DNA of 31,650 nt. Source: Baffinella frigidus. Its lineage: Eukaryota > Cryptophyceae > Cryptomonadales > Baffinellaceae. The DNA lies in NCBI GenBank assembly GCA_026770585.1, contig MU646315.1:290741-322390 (forward strand). The letters are read 5' to 3'. The notes beneath the pieces were generated by a model that saw only the letters and a program-made list of their open reading frames with translations, had not been told where the DNA came from and did not search any database. Shown here in pieces: positions 1 to 9,844 of this stretch. Every line of letters begins with the position of its first letter. Within the stretch, counting starts at the first letter, position 1. Position numbers and translations under genes: made by a program.

Positions 1-8
1 GAAAAAGC

Positions 9-52
<44 letters not shown>

Positions 53-140
53 GGGGGACGCGGTGATGGGTGTGAAATACGGATGCCCCCTGTGGAGGAG
101 CCTGTGGACCCTGCGGCAGAGGGCGTGGCGGAGTGCGTGC

Positions 141-180
<40 letters not shown>

Positions 181-451
181 GACAGAGAGAGCGTGAGTGT
201 TTGTGTGTGTGTGAGAGAGAGAGAGAGCGTGGGTGGGTAAGTGTTTGTGTGTGTGCGTGTGTGACAGGAAAGAGCGCGCGCGAGAGAGAGAGAGAGGGGG
301 CGAGGGAGAGAGAGAGAGAACGCGCGCGAGAGAGAGGCAGGGGAGTGAGTGAATGAGTGCGGGTAGAGAGTGTGGGGGCGGTGATGGGTGTGAAATGCAG
401 ACGCCCCCGACGGCGGATCCTGAGGAGGAGGGCGCGGCGGAGTGTGTGTGT

Positions 452-484
<33 letters not shown>

Positions 485-497
485 CGCGCGTGAGTGT

Positions 498-553
<56 letters not shown>

Positions 554-600
554 GTGCGGGAAGAGAGTGAGTGAGTGCGGAGAGATAGTGGGGGGGGGCG
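1..600. repeat. Microsatellite block (TG/GA/CAGA)
   Basis: Long runs of (TG)n, (GA)n and (CAGA)n alternate here. A short unit containing 'ggtgatgggtgtgaaat' recurs near 62, 378 and 602, so the block looks like three diverged copies of one segment, each with its own microsatellite expansion. The open frames across it are low-complexity translations (CVCVCV, RERERE) and I do not regard them as genes. Confidence 0.9.
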
Positions 601-732
601 GGATGGGTGTGAAATACAGTGGTGGAGAGGCAACTTAAGGGATCTTGTGTGTAGGACCCTCAGGCGGTGTGCTTCAGCTCACACCGTTCCTCAAACAAAG
701 CAATCCCCCAAGAGTTTTGCATTTACTGCTAT

Positions 733-1833
733 CTACTTGGCCGAATGTGCCCGCATGTGCGCAGCCAGTTTGCTGGACGTCGAGAACGCCTTGCCGCACG
801 TCTCGCAGACATGTGGTTTCTCCCCCGAATGCGTCCGCATATGCGCAGCCAGGTTGCTGGACTCCGAGAACGCCTTTCCACACGTCTCGCAGACAAACGG
901 CCTCTCCCCCGAATGCGTTCGCGTGTGATTAACCAGGCTGCCTTACATCGAGAAGGCCTTGCCGCACGTCTCGCAGGCATACGGCCTCTCCCCCGAGTGT
1001 GTGCGCATGTGCACAGCCAGATTGCAGGACTCAGAGAAGGCCTTGCCGCACGTCTCGCAGACATGTGGTTTCTCCCCCGAATGCGTCCGCATATGCGCAG
1101 CCAGGTTGCTGGACAACTTCTTTCCGCAAGTTTCGCAGACATACGGCCTCTCCCCCGAATGAGTAAGCATGTGCCTAGCCAGGTTGCCGGCCTGAGAGAA
1201 GGCCTTGCCACACGTCTGGCAGACATACGGCCTCTCCCCTGAATGAGTCAGCATGTGCCTAGCCAATTTGTCGGACTCAGAGAAGGCCTTGCCGCACGTC
1301 TCGCAGACATGCGGGCGCGGCCTCTCGCCTTTCGCCCCACCAGCCTTACCCCCACGCCCCTTCTTTGTCTTCTTCGGCGACTTCTCATCAGAGTCCTCTT
1401 CCTCCTCCTCCCCTGACTCGCTCCCCTCCTCCTCCTCCTCCTCCCCCTTATCCTCCTCCCGGTGAGCCTGCCTCCCGGCCCGCACCACCCCACCAGCCTT
1501 ACCCGCACGCCTCTTCCTCGGCGACTCCTCCCCTTCCTCGCTCTCCCCGTCCTCCTGGGTAGGCATCTTCTGGGCCCGAGAAGAAGCAGCGCTTCGCGCA
1601 GGCCTGTTGGGCGCCCCTGAGGAAGAAGACTCCAGCGCAGGCCTCTTCTGAGCTCGTGAGGAAGACGACCTGGCTGCTCCACCTGACGTAGCTCCCCCAC
1701 CCGATCTGTCTCCTCCAACACTCGCCGAAGCCCCAGCCCCCCCCCTCCATTGCGCATCCGATGCGTGTTTGCCCCCTCGCTCCAACCCTGCCCCCGCGAA
1801 CGCGTACAGTACGTCCGGGTCCCCGAGCCTCAC
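733..1833 (-). CDS. C2H2 zinc-finger protein, 7 fingers, interrupted by an in-frame TAA
   Basis: Likely a nuclear DNA-binding C2H2 protein. The N-terminal half is low complexity: Ser/Ala/Gly-rich, then blocks of Glu/Asp and Lys/Arg typical of disordered nuclear tails. Fingers follow with the consensus [22 protein letters not shown] and linkers HSGE(R/K)P. Finger 3 ([15 protein letters not shown]) has only 10 residues between its second Cys and first His instead of 12, so it may not fold normally. Finger 5 is broken by TAA at 943-945, after AFSM. The same frame then continues without a shift through the rest of finger 5 and two more fingers to TAG at 733-735. This is a truncated gene, a fresh nonsense allele, or a base error. 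The 5' end is unresolved: the first in-frame start-like codon (1833) is GTG and an upstream in-frame TGA lies close by, so an upstream exon is likely. High GC and poly-acidic codon runs make the N-terminal boundary uncertain. Confidence 0.85.
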
Positions 1834-1849
1834 GTCCTCCGTCTCACGA

Positions 1850-2600
1850 CCGTTTCACTTTTTTTTCGGGGCCGTGCCAAACTGGTCAAACGCCCCGGAG
1901 GCGCTGAGACGGGTGCACAGCGTCTCCTGTAGAGGGTCTCCAGGGGAGACAGAGTAGAAAAGCATCGACGAGTTCGCATGAGCTCTTCCTCAAGCTCTGT
2001 TCCCTGATACTTCCCTATAGGAGTGCGGGACCCCTTGCAAGCGAGTCCGGGAAATCAAATTTGATTTCGACAGAAACAGAGAAAGGAGCCTGTTTCGTTC
2101 CACAACCCCCCACCAACGCAGAGCTGCAGTCGAGATCGCCAGCGAGCGCTGAAAAGAAAGGAGTTATGGGGCGTGGTGCACCCACCCTGCACTGAACCCA
2201 TTCTGGAAGAGGAGTAACTCAGCCCTGCGTGAAAATGCTCAGTCTGTACTACACAGTGGCGAAGGAGGCTTGAGAGTAGTCTCGCAGCTCATTGACCACG
2301 GCGCCATTTCTCTCAGTGAGATTTTGAACTCTTTTGCTGCCAAAGTCTGCGCAGAGACTTGGCTCTGCGGAGTTGAATCTTGTTGCTGTGACTAGAAACC
2401 TCGTAACGAACAGCAGCACAGCCTGCCCGCCAAGATTGAACTCACCACCTCCACCGGGCAGGGACGGCTGTGCTGCTGATCGCAGCCTTCACAAGGCTGC
2501 TCGGCGCAGCCGCGCACCCGGACACGGCTCCCGCAACATCGCTACGTGACACGCCGGAAGAGCGCCGATGCATCTTCGTTGAGATGCAGCTTCCGACGGA
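1850..2600. other. No recognisable gene
   Basis: Single-copy-looking DNA upstream of the minus-strand zinc-finger gene. It should hold that gene's promoter and possibly its first exon, but I see no convincing exon, RNA gene or repeat in it. Confidence 0.4.
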
Positions 2601-2609
2601 GAGCGCGTG

Positions 2610-2725
2610 TGGCGTCACCCAGGTCCTTCAGGTCCTTGAGGAATCTAGATAGTTTCTTCGAGCTCCCATCATAGGTGGACACTGGAACTGGTTCTGCAGA
2701 AAAGCCATGCTCCCTTTCGGATCAC
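2610..2725 (-). repeat. Dispersed SINE-like repeat, type B copy
   Basis: The motif 'gagctcccaacataggcgga' followed by CACYGGAACTTGTTCTGCAGAAAA recurs here, at 3112-3180, 6235-6350 (inverted), 11215-11300 (inverted), 24470-24540, 25235-25290 (inverted) and 26010-26098. In one orientation every copy ends in short tandem CCTAAAGGA-like units, as SINE tails do. That tail orientation is why I assign this copy to minus. Confidence 0.7.
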
Positions 2726-2816
2726 ATCAAGTCACCCAGCTGGAAACCCTAAACCCCCCACACCAGAAAAGCTCGGCGTGATGAAAATGAGTGAAAGAAG
2801 CGCCGGGGAACGCGGA

Positions 2817-2939
2817 CCACCAGCCCTCACAGAAAGCTCCTTCTACAGTTCTGGTAAAAAATGGTCTTAGGACGTCGGAATCCGACGTCCTTGGCCTCAA
2901 CCAATTTCGGTATTTGATCAACCTGTGAGGGCTGGTGGG
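2817..2939. mobile_element. Short inverted-repeat (MITE-like) element
   Basis: The ends ccaccagccctcaca (2817) and tgtgagggctggtgg (2924) are perfect inverted repeats. A second palindrome, aggacgtcgga/tccgacgtcct, sits inside at about 2867-2890. No coding capacity. Confidence 0.6.
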
Positions 2940-3017
2940 AGGGCAGGTGAGCGGCGTGTGCGCGCGGAGCAGCGATGAGGCCGAGGAGCTTGCGCTGCAG
3001 GTTTCGTCAATTCGTGT

Positions 3018-3092
3018 TCAGGGTTTAGGGTTTGGGGTTTGGGGGTTTAGGGTATCCGGGTGTAGGGTTTAGGGTGTTGGGTTGGGGGAAGA
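3018..3092. repeat. Telomere-like (TTTAGGG)n tract, degenerate
   Basis: Short run of GGGTTTAGGGTTTGG-type heptamers, not next to any exon I can recognise. Confidence 0.85.
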
Positions 3093-3111
3093 GGGGGTCT
3101 CGGCCTTTTTA

Positions 3112-3180
3112 GGTGTTTTAGATCCTTTAGGTTCTTCGAGCTCCCAACATAGGCTGCCACTGGAACTTGTCCTGCAGACT
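3112..3180 (-). repeat. Dispersed SINE-like repeat, type B copy
   Basis: Same family as 2610-2725: 'ttctt cgagctcccaacatagg' then a cactggaacttgtcctgcaga block, preceded by ttttagatcctttagg. It directly follows the telomere-like tract. Confidence 0.65.
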
Positions 3181-3700
3181 GTCGGAACCTGACGCCGAGA
3201 CACCCATCCGATCTCATTTCGGAACATCCGATTTTTACGCTATGTTGGGCATTGTTTTGCCATGCCTGATTTGGCATATCCACCTTAACATTTCAGAACT
3301 CAAAGCCTACCCATTCTACCTTGTTCCAAATCAGATTGGAGGGTTGTGCAACGTTGTGCGTGATTGCTTCAGACACATTCGATTTTTGAAAAAAGAACCC
3401 CATTTTCCATTGCCGGCGAGGTCGGTTCCAGGACGCTTGAAAGTTCCACCTCGAAGGCGTGGTGTTCACCTATGTTGGTCGAAATCACAAACTCGAGGAC
3501 CTGAAGAACGGATCCGCGCGCAGCAGGTACACCCGAGGCTGAGGAACGTGCGGCTGGACCACTGCCACGCTCACTACGATCTCATCTGCAGACAGTATCC
3601 TCCCCCCACGCCCCGAAACCGAAACCTGCGCCTGTTCTTCCGAGGCTAAGCAATCTCCTTCTCGTTAACCCTCGCGAGGTCAGAACCCCCCAGGCGCCAC
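3181..3700. other. No recognisable gene
   Basis: A 160-codon plus-strand frame crosses this stretch, but it begins inside the preceding dispersed repeat and shows no domain or conserved motif. I do not call it. Confidence 0.35.
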
Positions 3701-3704
3701 CTCG

Positions 3705-3835
3705 TCTAGCTCTGTCTCAGTCTGATTTTAGCTCACCAAATTGGTGAGCCCGGGCTCGGTTTCGCTCCAACGTTGACGAATTTGTACCGCACACCCAGAA
3801 CGTCACCTTGAGAATAGTCGGCCAACCCATCTGAG
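3705..3835. mobile_element. MITE-like element of the CTAGCTCTG / GTTGAC family
   Basis: Starts near tctagctctgtctcag and contains, in reverse complement, gttggccgactattctcaag, a GTGCGGTACAAATTCGTCAAC block and a terminal ctcaccaa.ttggtgag hairpin. Close relatives lie at 16679-16798, 21093-21216 and 30640-30715. Confidence 0.65.
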
Positions 3836-3884
3836 GCAGAGCTAGACCACGCCCCCCGAAACCGAAACCTGCGACTCGAACCCC

Positions 3885-4345
3885 TTTAAAACTTGACTTT
3901 TCAATAACTCCCCATAGAGCCCTACGTGAAGGAACTCGAGAATCGGAAGGTGCTCTGGGAGGGTCACATGCTTTCCTTCCTGTATTTCCCACCAAGTGGT
4001 TATAACATCTATATCTGGGGTGACTACGTCGGAGTTCCCCACTCAATTGTCCAACCTACCCACAGGTACGGAGGCAAGAGAAAGGAGTTTTCGAGGAACC
4101 CTTTTTAAAATCGACCTGTGAATAACTTCCCATAAAGCCCTGCGTGGATGAGCTTCGGAGTGAATTCGACAATGGGAAAGTACTGTGGGTAGGTTGGGAA
4201 CCTCCCGTCTGTATCTAGTTTCTCCACTCAGTTGGAGGCCTCTAAGGTACCCACAGGTATGGAGGCAAGAGGAGGGCTGTATTCCACTTTCGAATCCCTC
4301 CCCACATCCCCCCCTCCCCCGAAGGTACGGAGGCAAGAGGAAGGA
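3885..4345. repeat. Two diverged ~210 bp direct repeats
   Basis: The block at about 3888 (ttaaaacttgacttttcaata, then cccatagagccctacgtg) recurs at about 4105 (ttaaaatcgacctgtgaata, then cccataaagccctgcgtgga). The end block 'ggtacggaggcaagag' is present at about 4064, 4255 and 4324. Short open frames on both strands follow the repeat and I do not treat them as genes. Confidence 0.6.
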
Positions 4346-4489
4346 GAACCTCGCCGCCTGCCGTTCGTCCTGCCTCTCGAGGATCCCAGGTCCGGGCCTC
4401 TCTACCACGACACACTAGCCTGCTTGTTTTATCTGCTCTCCATAGTTATAGGGTAACGAGCTAAAATTAGGGTGGTTAAGCCTACGGTA

Positions 4490-4572
4490 TTGACTACGGT
4501 AGGCCGTAGGGGGGTGCAGGGCTCTTACGAGAAACCCGGGTCCAGGGGTCCTACGGCATACCGTAGTCACCA
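4490..4572. repeat. Palindromic element containing the TACGGTA core
   Basis: gactacggtaggccgtaggg (about 4492) pairs with ctacggcataccgtagtcac (about 4551). The same TACGGTAGG core is found in the larger palindromes at 13623-13780 and 18635-19011. Confidence 0.55.
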
Positions 4573-4736
4573 TTTCAGCTTGTTCCCCTGTAAATACGCA
4601 AGAACTGGGATCAACACATCATTGACTTTATGTCGCCGATTGTTTGTAAGTGCATGCCCAGTCCTGTTAAGCAAGTCTGAGGTTTCAGGGGGGGAAATTG
4701 TATCGGCAATGCGCAATTATAAAGTTCACATCCACG

Positions 4737-4835
4737 CATGACGCAGGGGTGACGTGCACCCACGACGCACTGGTGCGTCTCGCCTGACCTCTGTACCACA
4801 AAACAGGGGTGACGTGCACGCACGACGCACACTGC
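4737..4835. repeat. Tandem repeat, GGGGTGACGTGCACxCACGACGCAC
   Basis: Two near-identical units, caggggtgacgtgcac plus cacgacgcac, begin at about 4744 and 4803. Confidence 0.6.
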
Positions 4836-4837
4836 GA

Positions 4838-5100
4838 GCGTCCGTGGGAGGAGCCCCCCCCGTGCTGCGAATCCCTTCGCCTCGAGGTCCACACTCCCGC
4901 GAATGTTCTAATGGTCGTGTGAACGGGACCAGCGCAGTTCATACAGTCATGTCGTAGGAGTTTTTTGGAGCCACGTCGCCCTGGGGGATCCGAACATGTA
5001 TTTTAGCAGGGGTCTCTGCCTCTTGAGAAGTCGAGACGTTTCGATGGGAGGAGCTTCCCTGGTGCTGCGAATCGCTGCGCCTTGAGGTCTACACTCCCTC
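4838..5100 (-). repeat. Duplicated exon-like segment (two copies, ~60 bp)
   Basis: The segment tgggaggagc...gtgctgcgaatc...gcctygaggtcyacactccc occurs at about 4840-4900 and again at 5045-5097. On the minus strand both copies stay open in one frame (SVDLEAKGFAA and SVDLKAQRFAAPGKLLP), with AG just upstream of the second. This could be a duplicated exon of an otherwise unseen minus-strand gene, or a simple repeat. I recognise no protein family. Confidence 0.35.
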
Positions 5101-5280
5101 CAATTCCTCCAAGATCAAGGAGCGCGATCAGGACAGAGCCCACCTTACCTTCTGCTTGTTTTTTGTTTACTCTCCAGCCTGGAGATGCGTGATCCAAAGA
5201 TCCATGAACCTTCAGACGAGCCTCGAGGGCCAACCCAACCCCCAAACTGAATCCTGGACCTGGAATCAATCACGCTTCCA

Positions 5281-6055
5281 CCCACCCCTACACCCTGAAC
5301 CCTGAACCCTGAACCCTGAACCCTGAACCCTGAACCCTGAACCCTGAACCCTAAATCCTAAATCCTAAACCCTGAACCACAAACCCTCAACCCTAAACCC
5401 TCAACCCCAAACCATCAACCCTCAACCCTAAACACTACAACCTAAACCCCAAAAACCAAACTCTAAAGACGAACACCAAAACCGTAAACCCTAAGCCCTA
5501 AGCCCTGAGCCCCAGACCGGAGACTCAAACCCCCAAATTCAAGACCCTGAATCCTAAACCCTAAACTCTAAACCCTGAATCCTAAAACCTAAACCTTAAA
5601 CCCTAGACGGTAAACCCCAAACCCAACGCCCTAAGCCCTACAACCTAAACTCAAAACCCCAACCCCTGAACAGTGTCTGGTAAACACTAAAGCCTAGACC
5701 CTAAACCCTAAAACCTTAACCCCAAACCCTAAGCCCTAAACCCTAAGCCCTAAACCCTTAGCCCTAAACCCTGGACCCTAAACCCTCAACCCTAAACCCT
5801 AGACCCTAAACCCTAAACCCTAAACCCTAAACCCTAAGCCCAAAGCCCTAAACCCTAAACCCTAGACCCTAAACCCTAAACCCGAAAACCGGCACCCTAA
5901 ACGGTAAACTCCAACACCTAAAACCCAAACCTCAAACCCCAAACCTCAAACCTCAAACCTCGAACCCCAAACCCCAAACCCCAAACCCCAAACCCCAAAC
6001 CCCAAACCCCAAGCCCTACACCCTAACTCCTAAACCCCAAATCCTAAACCCTAAA
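5281..6055. repeat. Telomere-like (CCCTAAA)n tract, ~0.78 kb
   Basis: Degenerate heptamers (ccctgaa, ccctaaa, ccccaaa, ccctcaa) in one orientation throughout, with patches of perfect repeats. It begins with seven near-identical ccctgaa units. No exon flanks it that I can identify, unlike similar tracts further right that fill introns. Confidence 0.95.
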
Positions 6056-6760
6056 GGCGGAAGAACACTGCGAAGGGCTGGACTCGGAACCGCTCGACCC
6101 TCACCGGTTGAGGCTCGCGACCCTCGTCTCAAGCATCGCTGGCAGGAAATCAATCTTCTCCCCTTCACACATGAGTCTTCATGTGCAAAACTGCAGGCAT
6201 TTTAGAGGAGCGGTTCGAACCCTGTTTGGCTCAGTTCTCTGCACCGGAGGGCTTGATGTGATCCGAAAGGAAACATGGCTTTTCTGCTGAACCAGGTCCA
6301 GTGTCCGCCTATCTTGGGAGCTCGAAGAACGTAACGGACCTAAAGGACCTTAAGTCAAGAGTTGCTGAAGTCTCGAGCTTCGCTGGCTGGAAAGCGTCCT
6401 TCTCCCTTTCTTCCCTTTCTTCCCTTTAGGTCCCTCCTGCTGCTTCTTCATCATTCTTCTCGCTTCCTCCCTCAGAGTACTCCCCTTCTCCCTGAGAGTG
6501 GACCACCAGCCAGGTCCACTTAGTGGTCATAAGTAGCCAGGACGTATGACCTGTAAAGTGGACCACGTGGTCCAATCTCACCATACCCGACACTTCAGCC
6601 ATTGTTGACTGAAACAGGCAGGATTATGTCCCGCTACTCAAATGTAACTGCAGGTTTGTATTGCTACTCAAGATTTTTTGTTGTGAGTGGTTTCTTTCAA
6701 TGGGCAGCGTGGGGAATGCAAACAACAAATAACCTTGGCAGGCTGTGTGCCTGGGAATGC
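6056..6760. other. No gene; one inverted dispersed repeat copy at ~6235-6350
   Basis: Between the telomere-like tract and the next inverted repeat I see only a type B SINE-like copy in plus orientation (aggcttttctgctgaa..., cgcctatcttgggagctcg, then tandem CCTAAAGGA-like units near 6330-6350). Confidence 0.5.
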
Positions 6761-6761
6761 T

Positions 6762-6828
6762 CTGATTAGTCAACGTACACTCTGATTAGTCTACGCACAG
6801 CAGAAAAGCATGTACGTTGACTAATCAG
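6762..6828. mobile_element. Small inverted-repeat element
   Basis: ctgattagtcaacgtac (6762) is the exact reverse complement of gtacgttgactaatcag (6812). A second partial copy of the left end (tctgattagtctacg) lies inside. Confidence 0.6.
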
Positions 6829-7005
6829 AACTTTACTATCGCATAGCTTGACTTCTCCAGGACCTGAACACGAGCTTTCCTCAGTCGTGCTATGCGACCA
6901 ACAAGCGTTTCTTACCCCCCACTACGGAAGGGAATACACTGTGGCAATATTGGTTTCGATCCCTAAAAAACGCATTTCTGTCTCCCTTGGAAAAACCTCA
7001 CCTAC

Positions 7006-7120
7006 AGGGGTTACTCGACATTAAGGACACGCGCCGCCCCTAGGGCGGTTATATGCTCCTCGGACTCGCTCTACTGTTGGACCCTAGGGCGGTGCGTGTA
7101 CTGAATTTCGAGTAACCCCT
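7006..7120. mobile_element. MITE-like palindrome, ~115 bp
   Basis: The left arm aggggttactcg, then acacgcgccgcccctaggg, pairs with the right arm ccctagggcggtgcgtgt, then cgagtaacccct. Arms are about 40 bp, diverged, with no coding capacity. Confidence 0.65.
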
Positions 7121-7640
7121 AAATGGCAGATGTGCAGCGGGGGGGGCTTGCTGGAACCTCTACCACCGCGGCATCTCGCCAAGGCCCCAGTCGGCTTGAC
7201 CGACGCCACGAGCAACATCACTGAAACGTAGGGACGTAGAGTAGTCCTACGGATATCGTAACTGATACTGGTTAGGATTTGGCCGGAAACCCTCTTTGTA
7301 CCCCGCTGTGTGGGAGGGAGACACCCGGGCTAGGTTGGGCGGAATGAGCACACAAGCGCGATACAGGGGCACTTCGCTCAGAAGAAGCCGACCCCCCCCC
7401 CCCAGGACCATTGTAAGGCTCTGTGTCCTCAGATGTGACGAAGGAGGTTTGGGGTTTGGGGTTTGAGAGTTGGGGTTTGGGGTTTAAAGACCTGACGGCG
7501 CGTGTGGTGGAGTAGACCTCTTCGTGGGTTTACGGTTCACGGTTTATAGTTACGGAGGCAGCATTCGGCCCCAAAACACAAGCATGCGCGGCATAAAGAC
7601 TTGCACTGAGGACGGGCGGAATGGGCCTGGGGTCCTAAGC
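7121..7640. other. No recognisable gene; short telomere-like run at ~7447-7482
   Basis: Apart from a short ggtttggggtttg run I see no repeat family, exon or RNA gene here. Confidence 0.4.
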
Positions 7641-7644
7641 ACCT

Positions 7645-7735
7645 TTATCAATGCTTTTTCTGCAGATCTTTTGTACGGAGAGGCGTGGTGTTCGCCTATG
7701 TTGGGAGCATTAAAAACCTAAAGGATTAAAAGGAC
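7645..7735 (+). repeat. Dispersed SINE-like repeat, type A copy
   Basis: Matches the type A family in the tail-last orientation: atgctttttctgcagatctt, a gaggcgtggtgttcgcctatgttggga block, then attaaaaacctaaaggattaaaagga. Confidence 0.65.
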
Positions 7736-8110
7736 CAAGCGCTCACACCAACTGTACGCCCGCTCCACGGACTATTTAGCGCCGGACCCCTCCCTTTTTC
7801 CTTTGGGCCAGCCTTGACCCCAAACCCCTGGCCACTTGAGAGATACCTATGGCTCTACGGTTTTCAGTGGTCCTGGGGGGGCGCGGCTCAATTTGAGCGG
7901 GGTACCCCTGTGCGCTGGTGTCAAAATCGCGGATTCTTTGCATGGTTTCACAACAGCCACACCCCATGCTCAGGCACAGCCTCGGCGGGGGTGCATACAT
8001 GGCCACCGTGTTGGTAGTAATAAAGGTCTCTCTCTCTCTCTCTCTGTCGTTTCACGACAGCCGCACCCCACACGTGACATGCAAGTGCTCCGCTCTGTGA
8101 GGACGGACCC

Positions 8111-8231
8111 TACAGGGGTACCTCGCCCATAAGGAAGCGCCCCCCCCCCAGGCCCCTACAGTAGGCCTATGCCTAGGGCCCTACGCTGGTCATAGGGTGG
8201 GGGGCGCTTTCTTATGAGCGAGGTACCCCTG
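8111..8231. mobile_element. Palindromic element, GGGGTACCTCGCTCATAAG family
   Basis: The end tacaggggtacctcgccca pairs with tgagcgaggtacccctg. Inner arms are C-runs, then cctaggac/gtcctagg blocks. Other copies: 10899-11013, 11410-11527, 11652-11720 (half), 12889-12987, 13556-13620 (core) and 25425-25503 (half). A 16 bp sequence, ctgtgaggacggaccc, flanks this copy at about 8095-8110 and again at about 8245-8259. Confidence 0.75.
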
Positions 8232-8337
8232 AAGAAGGGCCCGTCCTGTGAGGACGGACCCGAGGGCGTTTGTGAAACAAGAAAGAAAGAGAGAGACCTT
8301 TTTAAAACCCCTAAACCGCACACCCCTGACCCACTCG

Positions 8338-8500
8338 GGATTTGGGATTCAGGGTTCAGGGTTTGGGGTTTGGGGGTTGGGGCTTGGGGCTTGGGGTATT
8401 GGGTTTGGTGTTTGGGTGTTTGGGTGTTTGGTGTTTGGTGTTTGGTGTTTGGTGTCTGGTGTTTGGTGTTTGGTGTTTGGGCTTTGGGCTTTGAGCTTTT
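8338..8500. repeat. Telomere-like tract turned into GGTGTTT minisatellite
   Basis: Begins as gggttcagggtttggggttt and passes into tandem tttggtg heptamers. It shows a telomere-like heptamer tract drifting to a new seven-base unit while keeping the period. Confidence 0.8.
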
Positions 8501-8616
8501 GGGGTTAAAGGGATTCCGGACCTTTTAGCTCTTAATAAATTGTCAAACACGGCCGCTACACGCCAGAAGACAAAGTGAGACGAGACACAGAACTAAGGCT
8601 AGCCGGGGCCAGTTCC

Positions 8617-8733
8617 GCTCTCGAGCGGGCCAACTTGGTACAACATGAGGGGTTTGAAGATTTGTACCTGGACCCAGGTCCAGATTACGGATCTGGATAT
8701 TTTTTAAACGTTCCGTGTACCCGCTCGAGAGCA
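8617..8733. mobile_element. Inverted-repeat element
   Basis: gctctcgagcgggccaactt with ggtaca (from about 8616) pairs with tgtacccgctcgagagc (8716-8732). The interior holds a nested tacctggacccaggtccaga palindrome. Confidence 0.6.
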
Positions 8734-8899
8734 GAGTGTTTTGGAGCCATTAAATAGCTCCAATCGGCTGAGCGCACCGTAGAGAGGTTCCCAACGTAGA
8801 GATTCGTCATGCCGAGAGCTTCTTGTCCCTCCGCACCCGAAATGTGGTGGCTCATTTCCCGCAGACTATCCTCGCATACAGAAAGCCAACCTTCGACTT

Positions 8900-9155
8900 C
8901 CTTTAGGTCCTTTAGGTTTTAATTTCTCCCAACATATGCCAACGACACGCCCTTCCGTAGAAAGGACTGCAGAGAAAGCATTTTTGCTTTCGGATCGCGT
9001 TTCGCTCTCCAGTGCAGAGGCTCGTGAAGAGGGGATAAAGGGTGGTTCTGTTGGGGTGGGTGAAGGTATATTTAGGTCCTTTAGGTTTTAATTTCTCCCA
9101 ACATAGCCCAACGACACGCCCTTCCGTAGAAAGGACTGCAGAGAAAGCATCCGTT
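8900..9155 (-). repeat. Two tandem SINE-like repeat copies, type A
   Basis: Each copy shows tttaggtcctttaggttttaa, ctcccaacata, cgacacgcccttccgtagaa and ggactgcagagaaagcat. The first copy (8900-9065) is long and extends through tttcggatcgcg, ccagtgcagaggctcgtgaa and ggggataaagggtg. The second (9066-9155) stops after the gaaagcat block. Confidence 0.8.
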
Positions 9156-9404
9156 ATTATACCATACTCCTTTTGACCAGTTTGGCACCGACTCCACTTT
9201 TGCGAGAAAGTGGACCTCAAAATTTCCTCTGCACCCCAATATGCTCGACTTTCCCGCCCCGTCCGCCACCGCCACCTCCCCTCCCCCTGTGAGCCCCCAC
9301 CACCTACACTAATCCAATGCGCGCGCGCCTGCGCGGCCGCTGGCGCTGGCGAAGCGCGCGCCTTGCGATGTGAGCGGGCACCCTGCCCAGCTCGGATGAT
9401 GATG

Positions 9405-9625
9405 ATGGCAGATCCACGCCTGCCTATGGCGGGACGCGTGTACCAGGTTCCGTGTGGGCGCGTCGTGTACGACGGTTTGCGTCGTGTCCCGGAGCAAATC
9501 GGCTGATGGCATATCCACGCCTGCCTGGCAGGACGCGTGTCTTCCCGGGGGCGCAGCCGCAGCACCCACCGATAAGACGCAATTCGTCGTACACGACGCG
9601 CACGCACGGAACCTGGCGCCCTTTT
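9405..9625. repeat. GC-rich direct and inverted repeats upstream of the zinc-finger gene
   Basis: atccacgcctgcct...gacgcgtgt occurs at about 9412 and 9512 as a direct repeat. taccaggttccgtg...cgcgtcgtgtacgac (9441-9473) is mirrored by gtcgtacacgacgcg...acggaacctgg (9586-9617), giving a possible large hairpin. Confidence 0.55.
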
Positions 9626-9844
9626 CCGAAGCAGACTTCGGTGCGCTCCTGGCCCTGGCAAGCGCCGCCGCATGTCACCAGCGGTACGTGGACCACAGCC
9701 GCCCCGGTTAGCAGCGCTGCGCGCCTCGAGTAGTCCTCGAGTACATGGATGGAGGTGTCTTGGTCTGTGCTGAACACCCACCCCCCCCGCGCAGGATCCC
9801 TCAGGGCGTTCCCGACTCCATGAGCATCGTGCCCGCAAGCGGGG

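Noticed and set aside
12-356. Open frames over the first 360 bp
   Set aside because: Pure translation of TG/GA/CAGA microsatellites.
3167-3649. 160-codon plus-strand frame
   Set aside because: Begins in a dispersed repeat, no recognisable motif, and codon pattern not gene-like.
5281-6055. True chromosome end (telomere)
   Set aside because: The tract is degenerate, internal, and flanked on both sides by ordinary sequence; other tracts are clearly intronic.
6205-6230. tRNA-like B-box (ggttcgaaccc) near 6211
   Set aside because: No cloverleaf can be drawn around it and no A-box at the right distance; probably chance.
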